Source: Pseudopedobacter sp038243635 (GTDB lineage Bacteria; Bacteroidota; Bacteroidia; Sphingobacteriales; Sphingobacteriaceae). From it: a stretch of DNA of 36,375 bases. Position numbers and translations under genes: made by a program. The notes below the pieces were generated by a model. The model had not been told where the DNA came from, ran no database searches, and saw nothing but the letters and a program-made list of their open reading frames with translations. Positions 15,701 to 25,021 of this stretch are shown here, piece after piece (position 1 is the stretch's first letter; the number at the start of each line of letters is the position of its first letter). The stretch spans positions 1 through 36,375 of the forward strand of contig JBBSQW010000040.1 in the NCBI GenBank assembly GCA_038243635.1. The letters are read 5' to 3'.

Positions 15701-16744
15701 ATGGAAGAAATAAAACTCACTCAATATTCTCATGGCGCAGGTTGTGGATGTAAAATATCACCTGCTGTTTTAGATCAAATTTTACATAGCACTGTAAAGT
15801 ATGAGGCAAACAAGAATTTGTTGGTGGGCAATGATACTAGAGACGATGCTGCTGCCTACGATTTAGGAAACGGAACCGCGTTAATTTCTACTACAGATTT
15901 TTTTATGCCGATTGTTGACAATGCTTTCGATTTTGGAAGAATTGCTTCCGCTAATGCCATTTCTGACGTTTACGCCATGGGTGGTAAACCTGTTTTAGCA
16001 ATCGCCATTTTAGGTTGGCCCATAGATAAATTAGCACCAGAAATTGCGCAAAAAGTTTTAGAAGGCGCAAGATCTATTTGTGCCGAAGCTGGAATAACAT
16101 TAGCTGGCGGCCATAGTATTGATTGCCCTGAACCTGTTTTTGGTTTATCTGTGAATGGTATAGTTGACATTAAAAATCTAAAACAAAACTCAACCGCAAA
16201 AGCCGGATGTAAACTTTACTTAACAAAAGCTTTGGGTGTAGGAATTTTAACTACAGCTCAGAAAAAAGGGATTCTAAAAGCGGAACACAAAGATATCGCT
16301 CCTGCTTCCATGGCTAAATTAAATTCTATTGGCGAAGCCCTTGGCAAATTAGGTTACGTTACCGCGATGACAGATGTTACCGGTTTCGGTTTGTTAGGTC
16401 ATTTATCAGAAATGTGCGAAGGAAGTAATTTACAGGCAGAAATTGACTTTGAAAAAGTTCCTCACTTAAAAGAAATTGACGAATATTTAGCGCAGAAATC
16501 TATACCTGGTGGAACGAATAGAAACTGGGCAAGCTATGGACATAAAGTGGGAGAAATTACAGAACGACAAAAGCATATTCTTGCCGACCCACAAACAAGT
16601 GGAGGTTTATTAGTTGCAGTTGAGCCAGAACATGCTAATGAGTTTGAAGCGTTGCTAAAAGCAAACGGAATTTTGGCAGAAAGCTGTATTTCTTTTGGAG
16701 AATTACGAGAGAAACACGAGGGACGCTGGATTGAGGTAAGGTGA
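15701..16744 (+). CDS. selD: Selenide, water dikinase SelD
   Basis: A 347-residue enzyme that makes selenophosphate from selenide and ATP. The N-terminal catalytic segment YSHGAGCGCKISP has C15, C17 and K18, aligned with E. coli C17, C19 and K20, so this is the cysteine form, not the selenocysteine form. Later motifs include DDAAAY, STTDFFMPIVDNAFDFGRIASANAISDVYAMGG (split here across residues about 65-97), TDVTGFGLLGH and ADPQTSGGLL. It sits directly behind selU, its likely sole consumer in this window; no selA or selB is present. Confidence 0.96.
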   Translation: MEEIKLTQYSHGAGCGCKISPAVLDQILHSTVKYEANKNLLVGNDTRDDAAAYDLGNGTALISTTDFFMPIVDNAFDFGRIASANAISDVYAMGGKPVLAIAILGWPIDKLAPEIAQKVLEGARSICAEAGITLAGGHSIDCPEPVFGLSVNGIVDIKNLKQNSTAKAGCKLYLTKALGVGILTTAQKKGILKAEHKDIAPASMAKLNSIGEALGKLGYVTAMTDVTGFGLLGHLSEMCEGSNLQAEIDFEKVPHLKEIDEYLAQKSIPGGTNRNWASYGHKVGEITERQKHILADPQTSGGLLVAVEPEHANEFEALLKANGILAESCISFGELREKHEGRWIEVR

Positions 16745-16824
16745 TTTTCATCTATTAGACTCTTTGGACTTTAAGCTCTTAAGTAGTAAATCACTATATT
16801 AGCAAAGTATAATCCGGTTTAACC

Positions 16825-17237
16825 ATGTGGTGGATATTTGCATTACTCGCAGCTTTTTTTGCTTCACTAACACCGATTTTTGCGAAAGTTGGGGTAACAG
16901 GTGTCAACTCAGATTTGGCAACTGCCATCAGAACAATCGTTATTCTTTTACTGGCATGGGCGATTGTGATTTCTAGAGGCGAATTAAAAGGGGTAGAAAC
17001 GCTTTCCAAACATAACCTCATCTTTTTAGCGTTGTCGGGCTTAACAATTGCCCTGTCTTGGATCTTCTATTTTAAAGCATTGCAATTGGTAAAGTATCTC
17101 AAGTAGCACCCCTTGACAAACTTAGCGTTGCATTAACAATCATTTTATCTGTGGTATTTCTAAATGAAACATTAACGCTAAAAACTGCCATTGGTGCGTT
17201 TTTGATCGTTGCGGGTTCTGTTGTTTTAATATTTTAA
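16825..17237 (+). pseudogene. EamA/DMT family transporter with a single-base frameshift
   Basis: The first 93 codons encode three helices, beginning MWWIFALLAAFFASLTPIFA and reaching FYFKALQL. The expected continuation GKVSQVAP is then lost because TTGGTAAAG lacks one G near 17088, ending the frame at 17106. One base over, the reading continues VSQVAPLDKLSVALTIILS and on to ..FLIVAGSVVLIF with a stop at 17235-17237. Repaired, it would be about 137 residues, the usual size of the one-domain EamA transporters of Bacteroidota. It may be a true mutation or a base missed in a G-run. The substrate is unknown. Confidence 0.85.
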
Positions 17238-17384
17238 CTCCAACTATTTTCAGGAGTTAATCATATAAACCTTCAGTTTATTTCAACTTTACTTTTTAAC
17301 AAATCTTCTCCACATATCCTTCTAACTGTTAAAAACTTTACAATTTTTGGCAGGTTAACTGATTAACAAGCGCATAAATTTTTC

Positions 17385-17392
17385 TACTTTTG
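17385..17392 (+). promoter_or_regulatory. -7 box of gcvP promoter
   Basis: TACTTTTG is a perfect TAnnTTTG match about 80 bases before gcvP. No TTG is seen at -33. Transcription would start near 17398-17401, placing the palindrome at 17401-17416 at the extreme 5' end of the mRNA. Confidence 0.5.
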
Positions 17393-17400
17393 CGAATCCA

Positions 17401-17416
17401 TCCGGTAGCTACCGGA
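17401..17416. repeat. Perfect palindrome TCCGGTAGCTACCGGA
   Basis: A 16-base perfect palindrome in the gcvP leader, at the predicted transcript start. It resembles the TCCCGATA..TATCGGGA palindrome at 2904-2921. It could be an operator, a 5' mRNA hairpin or a dispersed repeat. Confidence 0.55.
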
Positions 17417-17471
17417 AAAGCATTTTAAAAACATTAATTCTGTTTAGAATACTCATAATACCCTCCAAAAA

Positions 17472-20357
17472 ATGAAGTTGAATGTAGCATACAAAGAGCA
17501 ATTTGAAACCAGACATATTGCACCAAATGAGCAGGACACCAAAGCGATGTTGAAAACTGTTGGTGTTGATAGTTTGGAGGATTTGATTGACCAAACCGTA
17601 CCAAAAAACATTAGACTAAAAACACCCCTTAATTTACCAGCCGCAAAAAGCGAGTACGAATATTTAAACAAACTACGTGAAACAGCTTCAAAAAATAAGG
17701 TTTTCAAAAATTACATTGGTCAGGGTTATTATGATGTAATTGTGCCAGCGGTAATCCAAAGAAATATTTTGGAAAACCCAGGATGGTACACACAATACAC
17801 GCCTTATCAAGCAGAAATTTCGCAAGGACGCTTGCAGGCTTTGTTAAACTTTCAAACGATGGTTTTGGATTTAACCGGAATGCAGATTGCTAACGCTTCG
17901 CTTTTAGACGAAGGAACAGCAGCAGCAGAAGCCATGTTTATGCAATACAGCTTGCGTAAAAATTCAGCATCAAAAGCTTACTTCGTTTCTGAAGAAGTAT
18001 TTCCCCAAACCATAGATATTTTAAAAACCAGAGCGCAACCTTATGGTATCAAATTAGTCATTGGCAATCATCAAACTGTTGAATTAACCGACGATTTATT
18101 TGGTGCTTTGGTGCAATATCCAGCGGGACATGGCGAAGTTTATAATTACAAAGCTTTCGCCGATGCAGCACACCAGAAAAACATTAAACTTACGGTTGCT
18201 GCAGATTTAATGAGTTTAGCGCTGTTAACTCCTCCAGGAGAATGGGGTGCTGATATTGTTGTGGGTACCACGCAACGCTTTGGTATTCCGATGGGTTTTG
18301 GTGGGCCACATGCCGCGTATTTTGCAACAAAGGACGAATACAAACGCAGCATGCCAGGCAGAATCATTGGTGTTACCATTGATAAGCATGAAAATTATGC
18401 ATTGCGTATGGCCTTACAAACCAGAGAGCAACACATTCGTAGAGATAAAGCAACCTCGAACATTTGTACTGCACAGGCTCTATTGGCAATAATGGCAGGA
18501 ATGTACGCCACATATCACGGGCCAAAAGGCATCAAAGCTATTGCCGAAAGAATTCACGGATTAACTGTTTTGCTAAGTACTGCTTTGGCCGAATTTGGTT
18601 ACAAACAACTTAATGAAACCTATTTTGACACTTTAAAATATGCGCTTGGAGATTTAACAAATCCAATCCATTCCGAATCATTAAATAACGAGTTTAATTT
18701 AAATTACGATGGAGAGTTTGTCACCATTTCTTTGGATGAAACTACTCGTTTATACGATATTGATATAATCGTTAAGGTTTTTGGAAAAATAAAAGCAAAA
18801 ACTTTGTATGACATCGATATACAGAGCTTGGCTAAAAACGTAGAAACTGTTATTCCAAAAGAGTTACAACGTCAATCTGATTTTTTAACGCACCCGGTTT
18901 TCAATAAATATCATTCAGAACATGAAATGTTGCGTTATATTAAATCTTTGGAAGCAAAAGATTTATCGCTTTGCCATTCTATGATTGCCTTGGGCTCATG
19001 TACCATGAAGCTGAACGCAACAACAGAGATGGTCCCTATCACTTGGCCAGAGTTTGGCGCTTTACATCCGTTTGCTCCAGGTCATCAAACTGGTGGCTAT
19101 ATGCAAATTATGGCTGAGCTAAATGACTGGCTTAGTGAAATTACAGGTTTTGCTGCGATGAGTTTACAACCAAACGCGGGTGCTCAAGGAGAGTACGCTG
19201 GTTTGATGGTGATTAGAGCTTATCATCAGGATAGAGGAGACTTTAACAGAAACATTGCCTTAATTCCATCATCGGCACACGGAACAAATCCAGCTTCTGC
19301 TGCCATGGCTGGAATGAAAATTATTGTTACCAAATGTGATGAAAAAGGAAATATTGATGTTGCAGATTTAAGAGCCAAAGCGGAGGAACATTCAGCAAAC
19401 TTGAGCTGCTTGATGGTAACCTATCCGTCCACACATGGTGTTTTTGAAGAATCAATCGTAGAGATTTGTGAAATTATTCACCAACATGGCGGCCAAGTTT
19501 ATATGGATGGTGCAAATATGAATGCGCAGGTTGGTTTAACATCACCCGCTAATATTGGCGCTGATGTTTGTCATTTAAATTTACATAAAACTTTCTGTAT
19601 CCCACACGGTGGCGGTGGGCCAGGCATGGGTCCAATTGGTGTTGCGGCACATCTTGTTCCTTACTTACCAGGCCACTCGGTAGTTGATATGGGTAACGAA
19701 AAATCGATTTCAGCGGTTTCTGCGGCCCCATGGGGTTCCGCTTCCATCTTATTAATTTCTCATGCATATATTGCGATGATGGGTGCTAAAGGGTTAACTA
19801 ACGCTACCAAATATGCCATTCTAAATGCCAACTATATTAAAGCAAAATTAGAGTCGCATTACCCGGTTTTATATTCTGGAGCGAACGGACATTGTGCGCA
19901 TGAAATGATTTTAGATTGCCGTGGTTTTAAAAACTTTGGCATTGAGGTTACAGATATTGCTAAACGTTTAATGGATTATGGTTTTCATGCACCAACAGTA
20001 TCTTTCCCGGTTGCAGGAACTTTAATGGTTGAACCCACTGAATCTGAACCAAAACATGAGTTAGATCGTTTTTGCGATGCCATGATTGCAATAAGAAATG
20101 AAATTGCTGATGTAGAATCTGGCTTATCAGATAAAATGGATAATCCATTGAAAAATGCGCCTCATACGGTTGCAATAATTACTGGGAACGAATGGGATAA
20201 ACCATATAGTCGCCAAACAGCAGCTTTTCCATTGCCTTATGTATCTTTAAATAAATTCTGGCCGTCCATTGGTCGTGTTAACGATACTTTTGGAGATAGA
20301 ACGTTAATCTGTAGTTGTCCGCCGATTGAAGAGTATGAGTTTGATGTTTTAGTTTAA
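17472..20357 (+). CDS. gcvP: Glycine dehydrogenase (decarboxylating), P-protein
   Basis: A 961-residue PLP enzyme, the fused one-chain P-protein of the glycine cleavage system. It decarboxylates glycine and passes the aminomethyl group to the lipoyl arm of H-protein. The inactive-like N-terminal half runs to about residue 450; the catalytic half has CTMKLNAT near 513, the PLP lysine K706 in LHKTFCIPHGGGGPG, and SAAPWGSAS near 750. Length is typical. The partner genes gcvT and gcvH are not in this window. It has its own promoter and is convergent with a sensor kinase. Confidence 0.97.
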   Translation: MKLNVAYKEQFETRHIAPNEQDTKAMLKTVGVDSLEDLIDQTVPKNIRLKTPLNLPAAKSEYEYLNKLRETASKNKVFKNYIGQGYYDVIVPAVIQRNILENPGWYTQYTPYQAEISQGRLQALLNFQTMVLDLTGMQIANASLLDEGTAAAEAMFMQYSLRKNSASKAYFVSEEVFPQTIDILKTRAQPYGIKLVIGNHQTVELTDDLFGALVQYPAGHGEVYNYKAFADAAHQKNIKLTVAADLMSLALLTPPGEWGADIVVGTTQRFGIPMGFGGPHAAYFATKDEYKRSMPGRIIGVTIDKHENYALRMALQTREQHIRRDKATSNICTAQALLAIMAGMYATYHGPKGIKAIAERIHGLTVLLSTALAEFGYKQLNETYFDTLKYALGDLTNPIHSESLNNEFNLNYDGEFVTISLDETTRLYDIDIIVKVFGKIKAKTLYDIDIQSLAKNVETVIPKELQRQSDFLTHPVFNKYHSEHEMLRYIKSLEAKDLSLCHSMIALGSCTMKLNATTEMVPITWPEFGALHPFAPGHQTGGYMQIMAELNDWLSEITGFAAMSLQPNAGAQGEYAGLMVIRAYHQDRGDFNRNIALIPSSAHGTNPASAAMAGMKIIVTKCDEKGNIDVADLRAKAEEHSANLSCLMVTYPSTHGVFEESIVEICEIIHQHGGQVYMDGANMNAQVGLTSPANIGADVCHLNLHKTFCIPHGGGGPGMGPIGVAAHLVPYLPGHSVVDMGNEKSISAVSAAPWGSASILLISHAYIAMMGAKGLTNATKYAILNANYIKAKLESHYPVLYSGANGHCAHEMILDCRGFKNFGIEVTDIAKRLMDYGFHAPTVSFPVAGTLMVEPTESEPKHELDRFCDAMIAIRNEIADVESGLSDKMDNPLKNAPHTVAIITGNEWDKPYSRQTAAFPLPYVSLNKFWPSIGRVNDTFGDRTLICSCPPIEEYEFDVLV

Positions 20358-20364
20358 TTAGCAA

Positions 20365-20394
20365 CTAGTCCATGGAAAGTTAATCATGGACTAG
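20365..20394. terminator. Hairpin between convergent gcvP and kinase genes
   Basis: A perfect 10-bp stem CTAGTCCATG/CATGGACTAG with a 10-base loop, 7 bases after gcvP. There is no T-run on either strand, so termination is plausible from position but not proved by form. Confidence 0.45.
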
Positions 20395-20412
20395 CGACTA
20401 TAGCACAAGCGA

Positions 20413-22396
20413 TTAACCTTTTATACAAGTAAAACAAATCGTTGTTCCGCCTTCTCCATTACGTTCTGCCCAAATTTTACCGCCGTTTGCTTCAACAAAC
20501 TCTTTGCACAATATCAACCCTAATCCGGTTCCAGCCTCACTATTAGTACCTTCTTTGCTAATATGGCCCGGAGAAAAAACAGCTTCTAACTCTCCATCTT
20601 TCATACCCATCCCATCATCTACCACACAAACCTTTATTAAATATTTTGTATGATGTGCTGAGTATACTTTAATATTTCCACCGTTTGGCGTAAACTTTAT
20701 TGCGTTTGCCACTAAGTTTCTAATCACAAAAGAAAAATGGCCACTATCCGTAAAAACTTTGACATGCTCCAGTTCAACCGCTGTTACACTCAACTTCTTC
20801 TCGTGTATAGCCTCGGAGTTTAGATCAAAAACATTTTGAACCATTGGCAAAATCCTAAAATTAGTCTTTTGATGCACATCTCCTTTAATTTGCGCTCTTC
20901 CCCATAACATAAGATCATCTAAAGTAACTAAAGCTGATTGAGATTGCCTGATCAACATTCCTAAATAAAGCTCTGACTCTTCTTTGTTAAGCTGCCCTTC
21001 CTTTATCAAGTTCAAAATCCCCAAGGTTGTACCCTGATTTCCCCTAAGGTCATGCCCGATGATTGAAAAAAGTTTATCTTTTACTGCATTACTTTCTGTC
21101 AGCTGCTTTCGCTTTATATTAAGCTTATTATTAAGCCTTCGTAAACGGAGCAAAACAAAAACTAAAAAGCTTAATAAAACCCCTACAAAAACTAAAATCC
21201 CGAATAATATGTTTCTTTCCCTATTTTTTTGAAAGAGAAAGTTTTCATTCTCTACCAACTTTTTATTTGCATTGTATAGTCCTAAAGTCACACTCGCTTC
21301 ACGCAAAGCATTTTCTTTTTGTTCGTTTATTTGCTTGTCTTTTATAGCCTTTGAACTAGTTAAATAATCGAACGCTTTTTTATATTCATTCTGTAATTTA
21401 GCCAAATTGATAAGATGGAAATAAATCTCTAACACTAAATCATCTAATCCTTCACCTTTCGCACTGGATAGCAGATTTAGAAACTTAACCTCGGCCCGCT
21501 TAAACTCTTTCTTCTCTACAAGAATAATGGGAATATTAACGCAAAGTCTTAATTCTTCATCTTTAAAGCCGCTACTTTTTGCCAGTGTTAAGCCCCGGTT
21601 TAAATAATCAACAGCTTTGACGTAATCCTTTTTCTCCTTATAAACTAACCCAATATTCTGCAATGCCAATACTTGTTCAAGTTTCTTTTTTTCTCTAATC
21701 GATATCGCATAACTATCTTTAAATAAAGCCAACGCTTTATCTAAATCGCCACGTATTGCAAAAACTATCGCTTTATTATTAATCAACTCCGATTCAAAAA
21801 AATGAGAGTGATACTTTCTATTGACCGAGTCGGCCTTTAAACAAAACTTATAACTATCGTCGTTTCTGTTTTGGCGACTTCTTAGGGTAGATAGCTTTAA
21901 ATACGAAGCTGTCATCATTTCAGAACTATTTTCTTTTTGGCCTATCAATAAAGCTTTTATAAAAAGCATTTCTGCTTTTACATGATCTCCTTTTTTCGCC
22001 CACAAAACCCCTAAAGAATTTGTATTCTCGGCTTCCGCAAAGCGATTTTTAAGCTTTTGGCTAATTATAAATGCGTCTTCAAAATACTTTTCTGCGAGCT
22101 GGAGATAATTGTACCTTAACAGCAAAGATCCCGTCACTTTATTAATCATTCATTAATTCCGTGGATTGTTTAGATTTGGCGTGTTCTAAAATTAATTCGT
22201 CTGCAAACCTTACAATACTATCCGGATTGTTAGCACCTATAGTCTTTAACACTTTAAGCGATGACTCTAATTGAAGTGAATCTTTTATAGGAGCGTTTTG
22301 AAAAGCGCTAGTTGTAAGAGATACAAAGAATAAAAATGATGTAAGAATGGTATATCTAAAAAGAATATGTAATTTAAATTTAACTAGTAGCAACAT
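20413..22396 (-). pseudogene. TPR sensor histidine kinase split by a frameshift
   Basis: The 5' part (22396-22142, 84 residues) has a signal peptide (LFRYTILTSFLFFVSLTTSAF) and ends STELMND-stop. The main part (22149-20413, 578 residues) starts in another frame at an ATG overlapping that stop by 8 bases and opens inside a tetratricopeptide array (residues about 1-290). A membrane helix (about 313-335) and a kinase core follow, with H366 in SIIGHDLRG, LVANAIKFTPNGG, VVDDGMGM and GTGLGLILCKEF. The TPRs should be periplasmic, which needs the signal peptide on the same chain, so I read this as one gene broken near 22145. Translational coupling of two proteins is less likely. The input signal is unknown. 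Confidence 0.75.
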
Positions 22397-22517
22397 AATA
22401 AAACAAAAAACGAAATGTTAAGATAGTAAAATTAACTGTCTAGTCTAAAATAATACTTGTAATTTAAAACTAAATTAACAATAGCAAAATTAAGACTAAC
22501 ATACCAAACAAAAAAGA

Positions 22518-22554
22518 GACATAAAAAAACCTCCAACAAATAAATGTTGAAGGT
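22518..22554 (-). terminator. Terminator of the S10-spc-alpha cluster
   Basis: Minus-strand stem ACCTTCAACA/TGTTGGAGGT (one G-T pair) with loop TTTATT, then a T-run, 22 bases after the rplQ stop. Confidence 0.9.
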
Positions 22555-22576
22555 CTCTCTATAAAGTTATTAAAGC

Positions 22577-23164
22577 TTATTCAGCTGACTTTTCTTCTTC
22601 TAAAGAATCTGCTTTTTCTTCTTTTGCTTTTTCTTCTTTTGCTTTCTCCTCTTTTGCTGGAGCTTCTTCTGCTTTCGCTTCTGGAGCATCTTCAACTACA
22701 ACTGCTTCTTCAGCTTTCGCTTCTGTTGCTGGAGCGTCTTTCTTAGCTTTAGCACCTCTTCTACGCGTTGATTTTTTCTCAACTTTAGCGTCATTATTGT
22801 ACGTTTCGTTAAAGTCAACCAATTCAATGAATGCCATTTCAGCGTTATCACCTAAACGATTTCCTAACTTAACAATACGAGTATAACCACCTGGACGGTT
22901 AGCTACTTTCTCTGCTACTTCACGGAATAAAGTTGTAACAACTTCTTTGTTTTGTAAGTAAGCAAATACTGTACGACGAGAGTGTGTAGTATCGTTTTTT
23001 GACTTAGTGATAATTGGCTCAACATATACTCTTAAAGCTTTAGCTTTAGCTAAAGTAGTAGTAATACGTTTGTGCTCAATTAAAGATGAAGCCATGTTAG
23101 CTAACATTGCTTTTCTGTGAGCTGTTTTACGACCTAAGTGATTGAATTTTTTTCCGTGTCTCAT
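22577..23164 (-). CDS. rplQ: 50S ribosomal protein L17 with acidic tail
   Basis: A 195-residue protein. The first about 118 residues are the L17 core (MRHGKKFNHLGRKTAHRKAM at the start, then NRLGDNAEMAFIELVDF). L17 lines the polypeptide exit side of the large subunit. The remaining about 75 residues are an Ala/Glu/Lys-rich low-complexity tail with a repeated KEEKA unit, absent from E. coli L17 (127 residues) but of a type seen in Bacteroidota. It is the last gene of the cluster, 106 bases after rpoA, with a terminator downstream. Confidence 0.97.
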   Translation of the reverse strand: MRHGKKFNHLGRKTAHRKAMLANMASSLIEHKRITTTLAKAKALRVYVEPIITKSKNDTTHSRRTVFAYLQNKEVVTTLFREVAEKVANRPGGYTRIVKLGNRLGDNAEMAFIELVDFNETYNNDAKVEKKSTRRRGAKAKKDAPATEAKAEEAVVVEDAPEAKAEEAPAKEEKAKEEKAKEEKADSLEEEKSAE

Positions 23165-23270
23165 TATTTATTTATTTGCGCATACCGTCAGTTCAAGCCA
23201 CCATGGCGAACCGGGAATTATGCGTCATTTACGCACTAGCTCTAAGCACCTTAAAAGGGGTTTAGATATT

Positions 23271-24263
23271 TTATTCTTCGTCTAATTTAAACTTAGACAG
23301 GTTCATACCAAAAGATAAACCTTTTGATTTAACTAACTCTTGAATTTCTGTTAGCGACTTTTTACCAAAGTTTCTGAACTTTAACATATCAGCAACGTCA
23401 TAAGAAACCAACTCAGCTAATGATCTGATATCTGCAGCTTTCAAGCAATTTAACGCTCTCACAGAAAGATCTAAATCCACTAACTCCGTTTTCAAGATTT
23501 TACGCATATGTAAAACTTCTTCGTCAACTTCTTTAGTTTCTTCTTTAGCCTGAGATTCCAATACCAAGTTCTCATCAGAGAATAGCATAAAGTGCTGGAT
23601 CAAAATCTTGGCAGCTTCTTTTAATGCCTCTTCTGGATGAATCGAACCATCAGTAGTGATGTCTAGAACTAACTTTTCGTAATCCGTCTTTTGCTCAACC
23701 CTAAAGTTTTCAACCGTATATTTAACATTTTTGATTGGCGTGTAGATAGAATCAATTGCAATTACACCAACTGGTGCATCAGCATTTTTGTTCTCTTCTG
23801 CAGCAACGTACCCTCTTCCTTTGTTAATGGTTAATTCTATTTCTAGAGTAACAGAATCCTCCATGTTACAAATCACAAAATCGGGGTTTAAAACCTCAAA
23901 GTTGTTAGAGAATTTAGTGATATCACCAGCTTTAAAAGACTCTTGTCCATTAATAATCACAAATATTTTTTCGGTATCGCCAGAATCACCAGTTTTCTTA
24001 AAGCGAACTTGCTTTAAGTTCAAAATGATATCCACAACGTCTTCTGCTACACCTTTGATAGTGGAAAATTCGTGAGAAACACCTGAAAAACGAACAGAAG
24101 TAATTGCGAAACCCTCCAAAGAAGAAAGTAAAATTCTTCTAAGTGAATTACCTATGGTAACACCAAAACCAGGTTCCAATGGACGAAATTCAAACGTACC
24201 AGCGAAATCCGTTGATTTCTGCATAATTACCTTATCGGGTCTCTGAAATGCTAAAATTGTCAT
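23271..24263 (-). CDS. rpoA: RNA polymerase alpha subunit
   Basis: A 330-residue alpha subunit that nucleates polymerase assembly. The N-terminal domain has FEFRPLEPGFGVTIGNSLRR and LLSSLEGFAITSVRF; the C-terminal domain, which touches upstream DNA and activators, has VRALNCLKAADIRSLAELV and LKFRNFGKKSLTEI. Length is normal. It lies 87 bases after rpsD, with a strong hairpin in that gap, and 106 bases before rplQ. Confidence 0.98.
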   Translation of the reverse strand: MTILAFQRPDKVIMQKSTDFAGTFEFRPLEPGFGVTIGNSLRRILLSSLEGFAITSVRFSGVSHEFSTIKGVAEDVVDIILNLKQVRFKKTGDSGDTEKIFVIINGQESFKAGDITKFSNNFEVLNPDFVICNMEDSVTLEIELTINKGRGYVAAEENKNADAPVGVIAIDSIYTPIKNVKYTVENFRVEQKTDYEKLVLDITTDGSIHPEEALKEAAKILIQHFMLFSDENLVLESQAKEETKEVDEEVLHMRKILKTELVDLDLSVRALNCLKAADIRSLAELVSYDVADMLKFRNFGKKSLTEIQELVKSKGLSFGMNLSKFKLDEE

Positions 24264-24304
24264 TTATTTGCCTTATGTTAATTTAATTTTTGGATAAATA
24301 ACCA

Positions 24305-24338
24305 ATTGCTGGTTCCTGTTTTAACAAGAACCAGCAAT
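24305..24338 (-). promoter_or_regulatory. Strong hairpin between rpsD and rpoA
   Basis: Arms ATTGCTGGTTC (24305-24315) and GAACCAGCAAT (24328-24338) pair perfectly over 11 bp, with a further TGTT/AACA inside after one mismatch. No T-run follows on the minus strand, so it is more likely an mRNA processing, stability or regulatory element than a terminator. Confidence 0.5.
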
Positions 24339-24350
24339 CAATTTTCATCA

Positions 24351-24959
24351 TTATTTAGAGTACAACTCGACGATTAAGTGTTCCTTAATGTTTTCAGGAA
24401 TACTTTCGCGTTCTGGGTATGATATAAACTTACCAGATAATGCTTTTGCATCCCACTCTAACCAACCGTATTTGTTAATCGTACGAGCAGAAACTGATAA
24501 AGTAATCGTTTCTAAAGCTTGAGACTTCTCTCTAACTGCAACAACATCACCAGCTTTTAAAGTATAAGATGGAATATTAACTACAGAACCGTTTACTGTA
24601 ATATGTCTGTGGGAAACCAACTGACGAGCAGCAGATCGGGTTGGCGCAATACCTAAACGGTAAACTGCGTTATCCAATCTCGCTTCCAACAATTGTAATA
24701 AGTTTGTTCCTGTGATACCTCCTTTTGCAGAAGCTTTCTTAAACAAGTTTGAGAATTGCTTTTCTAATACACCGTAAGTGTATTTTACTTTCTGCTTCTC
24801 CATCAACTGAACTGAATATTCAGACTGCTTTCCTCTTCTTTTAGAAGCGCCATGCTGTCCTGGAGGATAATTTTTTCTATCTAATGCCTTATCAGGACCG
24901 AAAATTGGTTCTCTGAATTTACGGGCGATCTTGGACTTTGGTCCGGTATATCTTGCCAT
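24351..24959 (-). CDS. rpsD: 30S ribosomal protein S4
   Basis: A 202-residue small-subunit assembly initiator. It begins MARYTGPKSKIARKFREPIF and lacks N-terminal zinc cysteines (zinc-free form). The S4 RNA-binding domain is at about 93-155 (LLQLLEARLDNAVYRLG, HRHITVNG). In E. coli S4 represses the alpha operon; here a hairpin follows the gene. It lies 62 bases after rpsK. Confidence 0.98.
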   Translation of the reverse strand: MARYTGPKSKIARKFREPIFGPDKALDRKNYPPGQHGASKRRGKQSEYSVQLMEKQKVKYTYGVLEKQFSNLFKKASAKGGITGTNLLQLLEARLDNAVYRLGIAPTRSAARQLVSHRHITVNGSVVNIPSYTLKAGDVVAVREKSQALETITLSVSARTINKYGWLEWDAKALSGKFISYPERESIPENIKEHLIVELYSK

Positions 24960-25021
24960 TTTGTTTTTCTTAAAGTATCAGTCCAACTTAATCAGACGAC
25001 TCTTATCTTTAAAATAATTAA

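Noticed and set aside
17238..17471. Glycine riboswitch before gcvP
   Set aside because: Such riboswitches sometimes precede gcv genes, but I find no tandem aptamer pattern in the short leader; only a promoter box and a palindrome are visible.
22142..22396. An independent 84-residue secreted protein
   Set aside because: It contains only the signal peptide and start of a TPR kinase, and the next frame lacks the signal peptide its topology needs; one split gene explains both.
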